Assembly: GCA_963846885.1 (NCBI GenBank)
Contig: CAWJXS010000016.1
Location: forward strand, 1 to 64,000
Length of the DNA stretch: 64,000 bases
Reading direction: 5' to 3'
Source of the DNA: RPQJ01 sp963846885
GTDB taxonomy: Bacteria > Pseudomonadota > Gammaproteobacteria > Steroidobacterales > Steroidobacteraceae
Positions 39,207-47,502 of the stretch are shown here, in pieces. Within the stretch, counting starts at the first letter, position 1. Each line of letters begins with the position of its first letter. Below the pieces are notes generated by a model. That model did no database searches. It had not been told where the DNA came from and saw nothing but the letters and a program-made list of their open reading frames with translations. A program made the position numbers and the translations under genes.

Positions 39207-41114
39207 ATGTCGCGCCCCGATCTCTATCCGTTGCTCACGCGCATCGAGGCGCCCTCGGACCTGCGCCAATTGCCAGAGTCCCAACTCGGCACCCTCGCAG
39301 ACGAGCTGCGCGAATTCCTGATCCAGACCGTCAGCCAGATGGGCGGGCACTTCGCGGCCGGCCTGGGCACCGTCGAACTCACCGTCGCCCTGCATTACGT
39401 TTTTGATACGCCGCGCGATCGTCTCGTCTGGGACGTGGGTCACCAGGCGTACCCGCACAAGGTGCTCACGGGCCGTCGCCAGCGCCTGCAGACGATCAAG
39501 CACAAGGGCGGCCTCGCGCCCTTCCCGAGCCGTTTCGAGAGCGACTTCGACACCTTTGGCGTGGGGCACTCGAGCACGTCGATCAGCGCCGCGATCGGCA
39601 TGGCGCTGGCAGCCAAGGCGCAGGGCGAGAAGCGCCGCGTGGTCGCCGTGATCGGCGACGGCGCCATCACCGCGGGCCAGGCGTTCGAAGCGTTGAACCA
39701 TGCGGGCGCGCTCGACGCCAACGTGCTCGTCGTCCTGAACGACAACGACATGTCGATTTCCGAGAATGTCGGCGCGCTGTCGAATTACTTCGCACGCGTG
39801 CTCTCGGGCAAGACCTATGCGGCCCTGCGCGAAGGGGGCAAGAAGATCCTGCGGCGCATGCCCACGGTGTGGGAGCTCGCGCGCAGGTCGGAGGAACACT
39901 TCAAGGGCATGGTGCTGCCGGGCACGCTGTTCGAGGAAATGGGGTTCAACTACTTCGGGCCCATCGACGGTCACGACCTCGACATGCTGGTCAAGACGCT
40001 CACCAACCTGCGCGATCTCGAAGGCCCGCAGTTCCTGCACGTCGTCACGCGCAAGGGCAAGGGCTACGCGCCTGCCGAAGCCGACCCGATCAAGTGGCAC
40101 GGACCGGGTCCGTTCGATGCCGAAGCGGGCACGATCTTCAAGGAAAAGACGACCGGCCCGGTGTATTCGCAGGTCTTCGGCGATTGGCTGTGCGACATGG
40201 CGGGACTCGATCCGCGCGTCGTGGCCATCACTCCGGCGATGCGTGAAGGCTCTGGCCTCGTCGGCTATTCGAAGCGCTTCCCGGACCGCTACTTCGACGT
40301 GGCCATTGCCGAGCAGCACGCAGTGACGCTGGCAGCAGGCATGGCTTGCGAAGGCATGCGGCCCGTCGTTGCGATCTACTCGACGTTCCTGCAGCGCGCC
40401 TACGACCAGCTGATCCACGACGTGGCCTTGCAGGAATTGCCGGTGACGTTCGCGATCGACCGCGGCGGCCTGGTGGGCGGCGACGGCGCGACGCACCAGG
40501 GCGCGTTCGACCTCTCGTTCCTGCGCTGCATCCCGAACATGGTGGTGATGGCGCCCGCCGACGAGAACGAATGCCGGCAGATGCTTTACACGTCAATCAC
40601 GCTCAACGGTCCTGCCGCCGTGCGCTATCCGCGCGGCCAGGGGCCGGGCACGCCGATCGTCGCGCAGATGAGCGCGTTGCCGGTGGGCCGTGCCGAGATC
40701 CGGCGCGAAGGCCGCTCCGGTCTGTTGCTGCTGGCCTTCGGCACGATGGTGGCCCCGTGCGTTGCGCTGGCCGAAAAGCTGGACGCAACCCTGGTCAACA
40801 TGCGCTTCGTCAAACCACTCGACAGCGAGCTCGTTTGCCGGCTGGCAGTGAGCCACTCCTGCATCGTCACGCTGGAAGAGAATGTCGTCGCTGGCGGCGC
40901 TGGCAGCGCCGTGGCGGAATGCCTGGCCGCGCATGGGATCGATGCACGCGTCAATCACGTCGGCATCCCGGACCGGTTCATCGAACACGGCTCGCGCGAG
41001 GACTGCCTCGTCATGGCCGGAATCGACGCGGCGGGCCTCGAAAAGCAGGTCCAGCGGATCTGGGGGGACCACCGTCCCGCCAGCCGGCCGGCCGTCGCCA
41101 CGCGGTTTTCCTGA
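39207..41114 (+). CDS. dxs: 1-deoxy-D-xylulose-5-phosphate synthase
   Basis: 635 residues. Thiamine-diphosphate enzyme joining pyruvate and glyceraldehyde 3-phosphate, entry step of the MEP isoprenoid pathway. GDGAITAGQAFEALNHAG is the ThDP motif; DRGGLVGGDGATHQGAFDLS and AIAEQHAVTLAAGMA are conserved. A -10-like TAAAAT ends 7 bases before the ATG, so a very short or leaderless transcript is possible in addition to readthrough from ispA. Confidence 0.98.
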   Translation: MSRPDLYPLLTRIEAPSDLRQLPESQLGTLADELREFLIQTVSQMGGHFAAGLGTVELTVALHYVFDTPRDRLVWDVGHQAYPHKVLTGRRQRLQTIKHKGGLAPFPSRFESDFDTFGVGHSSTSISAAIGMALAAKAQGEKRRVVAVIGDGAITAGQAFEALNHAGALDANVLVVLNDNDMSISENVGALSNYFARVLSGKTYAALREGGKKILRRMPTVWELARRSEEHFKGMVLPGTLFEEMGFNYFGPIDGHDLDMLVKTLTNLRDLEGPQFLHVVTRKGKGYAPAEADPIKWHGPGPFDAEAGTIFKEKTTGPVYSQVFGDWLCDMAGLDPRVVAITPAMREGSGLVGYSKRFPDRYFDVAIAEQHAVTLAAGMACEGMRPVVAIYSTFLQRAYDQLIHDVALQELPVTFAIDRGGLVGGDGATHQGAFDLSFLRCIPNMVVMAPADENECRQMLYTSITLNGPAAVRYPRGQGPGTPIVAQMSALPVGRAEIRREGRSGLLLLAFGTMVAPCVALAEKLDATLVNMRFVKPLDSELVCRLAVSHSCIVTLEENVVAGGAGSAVAECLAAHGIDARVNHVGIPDRFIEHGSREDCLVMAGIDAAGLEKQVQRIWGDHRPASRPAVATRFS

Positions 41115-41228
41115 GCCGTCGCGGGCATCCATCCGCCCCGATCCGATCCGGATGCCCTTCCGGGCAAGGCTGGTCCGAGTCTCGTATACTGCCTCTCCCG
41201 CGGGAATCCATGCCCTGCCCGCTGCCGA

Positions 41229-42107
41229 ATGAACGACGACACCCCCCGACCGGATCCCAGCCGCATGAGTCGCCCTTCCCAAACGCTCGGCCCGACGCTC
41301 GGCAGCGCCAGCGTGACGCCCATCGAGGACGTCCAGGGCCGGTCCGACGCGCGCCAGATCCCGATCAACAAGGTCGGCATCAAGGACGTGTACCACCCGG
41401 TGCGCGTGCGTGACCGCGCCGGCGGCGACCAGCACACCGTCGCGAACTTCAACATGTACGTGGCCCTGCCCCACAATTTCAAGGGCACGCACATGTCACG
41501 GTTCGTCGAGATCCTGCACCTGCACGAGCGCGAACTGTCGGTCGAGTCGTTCCGCGCGATGCTGTCGGAGATGACCGAGCGCCTCGATGCGACCACGGGT
41601 CACATCGAGATGACGTTCCCCTACTTCGTGATGAAGCAGGCACCGGTCACCAAGGTCGAAAGCGTCGTCAAATACGACGCGAGCCTGATCGGCGAGATCG
41701 TGGATGGCGTCGAGCAGATGTGGATCCGCGTCGTGGTCGCGGCAACCAGCCTGTGCCCGTGCTCCAAGCGCATCTCGGATTACGGCGCGCACAACCAGCG
41801 CTCGCACATCACGATCAAGGCGCGCGTGCGCGAGCATGTCTGGATCGAGGAACTGATCGACATCGCCGAGCAGGAAGCGTCGTGCGAAGTGTTCGGCATT
41901 CTCAAGCGGCCGGACGAGAAGTACGTGACCGAGCGCGCGTACGACAACCCGAAGTTCGTCGAGGACATCGTCCGCGACGTGGCGGTGCGGCTGAACGCCG
42001 AAGAACGCGTGCTGGCGTACGTGGTCGAAGCGGAGAACTTCGAGTCGATCCACAACCACAGCGCGTATGCGTTGATTGAGAAGGATAAGGAAGGGGTTAG
42101 GGGCTAG
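41229..42107 (+). CDS. folE2: GTP cyclohydrolase I, type IB
   Basis: 292 residues. Converts GTP to dihydroneopterin triphosphate; this type can work with metals other than zinc. The catalytic Cys region is SLCPCSKRISDYGAHNQRSH, preceded by MTFPYFVMKQAPVT. The last five residues (KEGVRG, counting from Lys) and the TAG stop are read from the first GGGG heptads of a repeat element. Possible -10 TATACT near 41185. Confidence 0.96.
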   Translation: MNDDTPRPDPSRMSRPSQTLGPTLGSASVTPIEDVQGRSDARQIPINKVGIKDVYHPVRVRDRAGGDQHTVANFNMYVALPHNFKGTHMSRFVEILHLHERELSVESFRAMLSEMTERLDATTGHIEMTFPYFVMKQAPVTKVESVVKYDASLIGEIVDGVEQMWIRVVVAATSLCPCSKRISDYGAHNQRSHITIKARVREHVWIEELIDIAEQEASCEVFGILKRPDEKYVTERAYDNPKFVEDIVRDVAVRLNAEERVLAYVVEAENFESIHNHSAYALIEKDKEGVRG

Positions 42108-42371
42108 GGGCTAGGAAGGACAGGAAGGACAGGAAGGACAGCGAAGGCTTCGCGACCGCATTCACCTGCTCGCACGCGCCTGTGCAATTCGAGTTCGAAC
42201 CAAAAAAAGGGCGCCGATGGCGCCCTTTTTTGTTTAGATGCAGATTCCGGGATCTGGTCGGATCTGCAAGTGCAAGCGGTGGTGCGGCTAGCGCCATTCC
42301 TTCCTGCCCTTCCTGCCCCTGCCCCTGTCCTTCCTAGCCCCTAACCCCTAGCCCCTTTCCTCGCCCCTCCC
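42087..42371. repeat. convergent-gap repeat element, copy 3, with an internal terminator
   Basis: Left arm 42087-42157: GGAAGGGGTTAGGGGCTAGGGG, here split as GGAAGGGGTTA plus GGGGCTA heptads, then GGAAGGACA nonamers. Right arm 42297-42371 on the minus strand has GGGGCTA-GGGGTTA-GGGGCTA followed by GGAAGGACA-like units. The core between them contains an intrinsic terminator. folE2 reads into the left arm and the kinase stop lies at the edge of the right arm. Confidence 0.88.
42202..42233. terminator. bidirectional intrinsic terminator
   Basis: AAAAAAAGGGCGCC, loop GAT, GGCGCCCTTTTTTG: a perfect GC stem with A and T tracts on both sides, suited to both convergent genes. Confidence 0.92.
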
Positions 42372-43697
42372 CTACTTCTTCCCCCGCTGCAGCCGCCCGA
42401 TCAGCTCGCGCAGGAACACCTTGTTGAACCGCAGCTGGCAGGAAATCGACGCCTGCTCGAGCAGAGTCGCCGTCACCTTGAGCATCGTCAGCGGGGTCTC
42501 AGCCTCGACGATCGTGTCGCGCCGCGAACCTTCCGCGTAACCCGCTTCACCGAAGCACCCACCAGCCGGCACGCGACCGATGATGTCGCCGCCACGGCTC
42601 AGTCGCACCGTGCCCGACACCACGATGTAAAACCGGTCGTCGATGTCGCCGGGGCGCAGCACGGACTCGCCGGGCTGGCAGTCGGTCCACACGCCGGCGC
42701 GCATCACCTCGCGGATCTCGCCGTGCGAGAAATCGTGGAAGAAGCGCAGCTTGCGCATCACCGCGAAGCGTTCTTCGTCGTCGATCTCGGCCTGCGTCGC
42801 ACGCAGCTTCTGGTGCACGCGCGTCAACTCAGCCGCAAACTCGGTGCCGGTGCGGTACCGGTTGCCAGGTTCTTTCTCGAGCGCGCGCTTGACGACTTCC
42901 TCGAGTTCCTCGGGTATCTCTGCCCGGATGCTGCGCAGCGATTCCGCCTCCGACTGCACGACCTGCCGCAGCAGCTTGCCGAGCGCACCGGCCCTGAACG
43001 GCCGCTGTCCGCACAGCATTTCGTACATCACCGCGCCCAGCGAATAGAGATCGGAGCGGGCGTCGAGTTCCAGCCCCTGGACCTGCTCCGGCGACATGTA
43101 CGCCGGGCTGCCGGCCACGCCTTCGAGCCGCGAGACATCGGAGTCTGCGACCAGGGCGATGCCGAAATCGACGATGCGCACGTCGCCTTCCTGCGTCAGC
43201 AGGATGTTCGACGGCTTGATGTCGCGATGCACGACACCGCGCGAATGCGCGTAATGCAGCGCCTTCGCGCACTTGTACATGATGGCCACGACCTGGTCGA
43301 TCGGCAGCAGGCTGCCCGCGCGGCAGTACGCGCTCAGCGTGCGCGCGCCGTGCACGTGCTCGGTGACCACGTAGCGGCGGCCATCTTCTTCGCCCGCGTC
43401 GAAGATCGGGACGATGTTCGGATGCTGCAGCTTGCCGACCATCTTTGCCTCGCCCATGAACATGCGGCGGGCATTGCGGCCTTCGGCGTCGTCGCCGCTG
43501 GTCGCGTGATAAAGCTTGATCGCGACGTCGCGGCCATAGAACGGATCGTGCGACAGGTACACCGTGCCGGTGCTGCCGCGGCCCACTTCATGCACGACGT
43601 AATACTTGCCGATGCGCTCGGGGGCGAGCGAAGGCGGCTCCATCGTCTGTGTCTGGGCGTGCATGTCCTGGCGGGGCAGTGAAATGGCTTCTGTCAC
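42372..43697 (-). CDS. Ser/Thr protein kinase with C-terminal cyclic-nucleotide-binding domain
   Basis: 441 residues from GTG 43697, which overlaps the pgpA stop (GTGA); ATG 43664 is an alternative. Kinase domain about 25-285: VGRGSTGTVYLSHDP, AIKLY lysine, HRDIKPSNILL, DFGIALV, SPAYMSPEQ. A helical linker (ELTRVHQKLRATQAEIDDE) leads to a cNMP-binding fold (about 320-435) with FYIVVSGTVRLSRG, GGCFGEAGY and SRRDTIVEAE. The Glu and Arg of the phosphate cassette appear present, so ligand binding is possible. No membrane segment. The substrate is unknown; the layout resembles cyclic-nucleotide-dependent kinases with the domain order reversed. Confidence 0.9.
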   Translation of the reverse strand: MTEAISLPRQDMHAQTQTMEPPSLAPERIGKYYVVHEVGRGSTGTVYLSHDPFYGRDVAIKLYHATSGDDAEGRNARRMFMGEAKMVGKLQHPNIVPIFDAGEEDGRRYVVTEHVHGARTLSAYCRAGSLLPIDQVVAIMYKCAKALHYAHSRGVVHRDIKPSNILLTQEGDVRIVDFGIALVADSDVSRLEGVAGSPAYMSPEQVQGLELDARSDLYSLGAVMYEMLCGQRPFRAGALGKLLRQVVQSEAESLRSIRAEIPEELEEVVKRALEKEPGNRYRTGTEFAAELTRVHQKLRATQAEIDDEERFAVMRKLRFFHDFSHGEIREVMRAGVWTDCQPGESVLRPGDIDDRFYIVVSGTVRLSRGGDIIGRVPAGGCFGEAGYAEGSRRDTIVEAETPLTMLKVTATLLEQASISCQLRFNKVFLRELIGRLQRGKK

Positions 43698-44212
43698 GTG
43701 TAGTTCTTGATCAGCAGTAACAGGGCGACAGCCATGAGGGCTGCCATCACGTCGTCGAGCATAATTCCGAGCCCACCCCGCATTCCGTGATCGACCTCGC
43801 GGATCGGCCAGGGCTTCCAGATGTCGAAGAGCCGGAACAAGGCGAAAGCGAGCGCGATTCCCCACCAGGTAGCCGGCGCAGCCAGACAGACCAGCATCAT
43901 CCCGGCCACCTCGTCCCACACGATGGCCGGATGGTCGTGCACACCCAGCCGCCTGGCGCTCTCACCGCAGATCCAGATGCCCGCGATCGTCGCGAACACG
44001 GTGATGGCGGCTGCCGTCCACCACCCGAGCGGTGCAATGGCCAACCCGAACAGCAACCCGACCACCGACCCGAACGTTCCAGGCGCGACCGGCGCCAGCC
44101 CCGAGCCGAAACCCAGCGCGAGCAGGTGCACGGGATCGCGCAGCGCCGCAACGGGAACCGGAATGCGGTCGCGCTTGTGCGGCGCCCCGGCGTCAGGTGG
44201 CGAAGTGGTCAT
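43694..44212 (-). CDS. pgpA: phosphatidylglycerophosphatase A
   Basis: 172 residues, inner-membrane enzyme of phosphatidylglycerol synthesis. GFGSGLAPVAPGTFGSVVG, VWDEVAGMM and RLFDIWKPWPI are family signatures, with about four hydrophobic segments. ATG 44212 is preferred because GGGGA lies 6 bases before it; it overlaps the thiL 3' end. Confidence 0.93.
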   Translation of the reverse strand: MTTSPPDAGAPHKRDRIPVPVAALRDPVHLLALGFGSGLAPVAPGTFGSVVGLLFGLAIAPLGWWTAAAITVFATIAGIWICGESARRLGVHDHPAIVWDEVAGMMLVCLAAPATWWGIALAFALFRLFDIWKPWPIREVDHGMRGGLGIMLDDVMAALMAVALLLLIKNYT

Positions 44213-45152
44213 AGCCGGTCCCCGCGACATTCACCGCTGCACCATCGCGCCTGCATTCCACACCCGCGCCCGCAACCATCGTGCCGATGCACCGCAAGCT
44301 GCAACCCGCCGCTTCCGCGAGGCGCGGAATGAGCCCGAAATGATCGGATGGCAGGGTGAACAGCAGTTCGTAATCGTCACCGCCGTGCAGCACGAGCCGC
44401 TCCTGCTCCGCCAACGGATACCCAGCGAGTTCCGGTGCGATGGGCAGCCGCTCGAGGTCGATGCAGGCGCGCAGCCCGCTTGCCTGCGCCAGTTTGCCGA
44501 GATCACCCAGCAGGCCGTCGGAGACGTCCATCGCGGCCGTGGCAACTCCGCGCAGCGCGCGGCCCAGCGCGAGCCGCGGCTCGGCGCGCAGGAACCGGCG
44601 CACGCGGGCGTCCTTCGCATCGAACGTCAACCGTCCTGCCTGCAGTTCCTCGAGCCCGGCTGCGGCCACGCCCGGCGCACCCGACACGAACACCAGGTCG
44701 CCCTTGCGCGCGCCAGAGCGACGCAAGGCCTCGGCGGGCGGCACGAAACCCAGGATTTCGACGGTGATGACCAACGGCCCCGCCACGGTGTCACCGCCAA
44801 CCAATGCAACGCCGTGGCGTTCGGCCAGTGCGTGCAGTCCCTCTGCGAAAGCAGACAGCCACCGCTCGTCCGCCTCTGGCAGCGAAAGCGACAGCAATGC
44901 CCAGGCCGGCTCGGCGCCCATCGCAGCGAGGTCGCTCAGGTTGACGGCAAGCGCCTGGTGGCCGATGGCCGCGGCTGGCGTACCCGCCAGGAAATGCCGG
45001 CCTTCGACCAGCGTATCGGTGGCCGCTACCAGCGCCTGCCCGGCGGGCGGCAGCAGTAGCGCTGCGTCGTCACCCACGCCGAGCAGCACGTCACGACGCG
45101 CCGTGCTGCGCGCAAAGTACCGGGCAATGATGTCGAACTCACCGAGGGGCAC
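44193..45152 (-). CDS. thiL: thiamine-monophosphate kinase
   Basis: 319 residues. Phosphorylates TMP to thiamine diphosphate. GVGDDAALL, TDTLVEGRHF, NLSDLAAMGA and MDVSDGLLGDL are the metal and ATP motifs of the PurM-like fold. The start is an alternative codon (GTG). Follows nusB by 30 bases. Confidence 0.96.
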   Translation of the reverse strand: MPLGEFDIIARYFARSTARRDVLLGVGDDAALLLPPAGQALVAATDTLVEGRHFLAGTPAAAIGHQALAVNLSDLAAMGAEPAWALLSLSLPEADERWLSAFAEGLHALAERHGVALVGGDTVAGPLVITVEILGFVPPAEALRRSGARKGDLVFVSGAPGVAAAGLEELQAGRLTFDAKDARVRRFLRAEPRLALGRALRGVATAAMDVSDGLLGDLGKLAQASGLRACIDLERLPIAPELAGYPLAEQERLVLHGGDDYELLFTLPSDHFGLIPRLAEAAGCSLRCIGTMVAGAGVECRRDGAAVNVAGTGYDHFAT

Positions 45153-45182
45153 GCGGGCTCCGGCGATGCGATGGCGGCGTTG

Positions 45183-45653
45183 TTACTTCGCGGGCGTCCG
45201 TCGCGACGCGGCCTGCTGCTCGGCGGCGCGCAACTCGCGGGCCGCGCGGTCGAGCACAGCGTTGATGAACTTATGGCCGTCGGTCGCGCCGAATTTCTTG
45301 GCGAGCTCGACGCCTTCGTTCAGCACGACGCGATACGGCACCTCGACGTGCGCGCGCAGTTCCTCGACGCCGATCATGAGTACCGCGTGCTCGACGGGGT
45401 CGAGCTGGCCCACCGGGCGATCGAGCCACTGCGCGAGCAGTGCGTCGATGGCCTCTGCGCCTTCGATCGCGCCCTGCAACAAGGCCTTGAAGTAGTCGGG
45501 ATCGACTTCGGGGTAGCCCTCGTCGGCCGTGTACTGGTTGCGCAACTCGGGGAACGAATGGCCTGTGAGCTGCCACTGGTACAGCGCCTGCAGCGCCAGT
45601 CGGCGGGCCAGGCTGCGCGCGCGCGCGGAGCGATCACCGCGGGGTGCCGCCAC
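45183..45653 (-). CDS. nusB: transcription antitermination factor NusB
   Basis: 156 residues, all-helical RNA-binding protein for rRNA antitermination. ARRLALQALYQWQLTG and NEGVELAKKFGATDGHKFIN are characteristic. GTG 45653 lies one base after the ribH stop. Confidence 0.95.
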   Translation of the reverse strand: MAAPRGDRSARARSLARRLALQALYQWQLTGHSFPELRNQYTADEGYPEVDPDYFKALLQGAIEGAEAIDALLAQWLDRPVGQLDPVEHAVLMIGVEELRAHVEVPYRVVLNEGVELAKKFGATDGHKFINAVLDRAARELRAAEQQAASRRTPAK

Positions 45654-45654
45654 T

Positions 45655-46131
45655 TCAGACGTCCAGCCGGCGCATCAGGTTGGCGAGTTCCAGCGCCACG
45701 AGCGCCGCATCCGCGCCCTTGTTGCCTGCCTTGGTGCCGGCACGCTCGACAGCCTGCTCGATCGTGTCGGTCGTGAGCACGCCGAACGCGATCGGCACGC
45801 CGGTGTCGTCCGCGGCCCGTGCCAGGCCCGAGGCGCACTGGCTGCAGACGTAGTCGAAATGCGGCGTCGCGCCACGGATGACGGCGCCGAGGGCCACGAT
45901 CGCGTCGCAGCGCTTCGCAGCTGCAACCCGGCGCGCGATGAAAGGCAGGTCGTACGCGCCAGGCACGCGGATGATCTCGATCTGCTTCTCGCTGGCGCCA
46001 TGGCGCAGCAGCGCGTCGACCGCGCCGCGGATCAGGTTTTCGACGATCGCGTCGTTGAAGCGCGCCGCCAGGATCGTGATGCGCAGGTCGCGCGCGATCA
46101 CGTCGCCGTGCAGGGTGCGGATGTTATCCAT
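45655..46131 (-). CDS. ribH: 6,7-dimethyl-8-ribityllumazine synthase
   Basis: 158 residues. Penultimate step of riboflavin synthesis. AARFNDAIVENLIRGAVDAL, VPGAYDLPF and GAVIRGATPHFDYVCSQ form the active site. Confidence 0.96.
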   Translation of the reverse strand: MDNIRTLHGDVIARDLRITILAARFNDAIVENLIRGAVDALLRHGASEKQIEIIRVPGAYDLPFIARRVAAAKRCDAIVALGAVIRGATPHFDYVCSQCASGLARAADDTGVPIAFGVLTTDTIEQAVERAGTKAGNKGADAALVALELANLMRRLDV

Positions 46132-46144
46132 CAGGTTCTGCTCC

Positions 46145-47248
46145 TCAATCCACGTATTCGGCGACTTCGAGGCCGAACGCTGAAAGTCCGTGCATCTGCT
46201 TCGGCGCGCTCAACACGCGCATGGTGCGCACCCCGAGGTCGCGCAGGATCTGTGCGCCGATGCCGTAGGTGCGTAATACCTGGGCTCCCCGCGCCGGACT
46301 CGCGGCGGCAGCGGAAGGATTGGCCGACCGCACGGCCTCGGCGATCTCGAGCGGGCTCTCGTGCGGACGCAGCAGCACGATGATCCCCGAGCCTTCGCGC
46401 GCGATGCGTTCGATGGCGCCCCGCAGGGACCAGCTGTGGCTTTCTTCGATCGAGCCGACGAGGTCACGCACCGTATCCTTCAGGTGCACACGCACCAGCG
46501 GCGCCTGCTCGGAAGCTGGATTGCCCCGCACCAGCGCCAGGTGGACGGTGCTGTTCACATGGTCTTCGTAGCAGAACAACCGGAAAGGACCGAAGTCGGT
46601 CTCGATCTGCCGGTCGGCGATGCGCTCGACCGAGCGCTCCTTCTCGAGCCGGTAACGGATCAGGTCGGCGATCGTGCCGATCTTGATGTCGTGCTCGCGC
46701 GCGAACTTCTCGAGATCGGGGCGGCGCGCCATCGTGCCATCGTCGTTCAGGATCTCGACGATCACCGCTGCAGGCTCGAGGCCCGCGAGGCGAGCCAGAT
46801 CGCACCCCGCCTCCGTGTGGCCGGCGCGCGTGAGCACGCCGCCGGGTTGTGCCATGAGCGGAAAGATGTGTCCGGGCTGGCGCAGGTCTTCCGCGCGAGC
46901 CGTCGCGCCGACGGCCGTCTGGATGGTGTGCGCGCGGTCGTACGCCGAGATGCCGGTCGTGACGCCCTCGGCGGCCTCGATCGACAACGTGAAGTTGGTG
47001 CGCTGGTCGGCGTCGGTGTCGCTGACCATCAGCGGCAGCCGCAGCTGGCGGCAGCGGTCGCGCGTGAGCGTCAGGCAGATCAGGCCGCGGCCGTAGCGCG
47101 CCATGAAGTTCACGTCCTCGGGACGGACCTTGGTGGCAGCCATGATCAGGTCGCCTTCGTTCTCGCGGTCCTCGTCGTCCATGATGACGACCATCCGCCC
47201 TTGCCGGATGTCGTCGAGGATTTCGTCGATGGAGTTCAGAGGGCTCAT
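46145..47248 (-). CDS. ribB: 3,4-dihydroxy-2-butanone-4-phosphate synthase with degenerate GTP cyclohydrolase II domain
   Basis: 367 residues from ATG 47248 (MSPLNSIDEIL); ATG 47269 is possible. The N-terminal RibB domain is complete: MDDEDRENEGDL, RAGHTEAGCDLARLAGL. The RibA-like C-terminal half keeps the fold (FRLFCYEDHVNSTVHLALV, LRTYGIGAQILRDLGV). It lacks the zinc-binding cysteines and the usual RCDCG-type motif: the matching region reads RVHLKDTVRDLVGSIEES. The domain is probably not a cyclohydrolase, so a separate RibA is expected elsewhere. Confidence 0.9.
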   Translation of the reverse strand: MSPLNSIDEILDDIRQGRMVVIMDDEDRENEGDLIMAATKVRPEDVNFMARYGRGLICLTLTRDRCRQLRLPLMVSDTDADQRTNFTLSIEAAEGVTTGISAYDRAHTIQTAVGATARAEDLRQPGHIFPLMAQPGGVLTRAGHTEAGCDLARLAGLEPAAVIVEILNDDGTMARRPDLEKFAREHDIKIGTIADLIRYRLEKERSVERIADRQIETDFGPFRLFCYEDHVNSTVHLALVRGNPASEQAPLVRVHLKDTVRDLVGSIEESHSWSLRGAIERIAREGSGIIVLLRPHESPLEIAEAVRSANPSAAAASPARGAQVLRTYGIGAQILRDLGVRTMRVLSAPKQMHGLSAFGLEVAEYVD

Positions 47249-47502
47249 TACGAATCGCATCCAAGCCATTGAATATTAGCAGTTTAGGTTAGCCGTCACG
47301 ATGACCGACCCGCACTTGCGGCGCGCAGTTTAGCAGGGGCGCGCATGGAAGTCGGGCCGGCCGCACGGAATCACTCGACGCGACAAAGGCTTGCCGCAGG
47401 AACGGAGTCGACCCGGCCGGGCTCGCCGGTTAGAGTCGTGCCCGGCTCGTGACCCTGCCCACGACGGGCCCGCCACCCCATCCTGGGCACGACGGAGCCT
47501 TC

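Noticed and set aside
42372..43697. A phage or defence-type kinase
   Set aside because: The gene is coupled to pgpA inside a housekeeping operon, and no defence or phage genes lie around it.
47270..47502. FMN riboswitch ahead of ribBA
   Set aside because: No conserved FMN aptamer segments could be found on the minus strand upstream of 47248.
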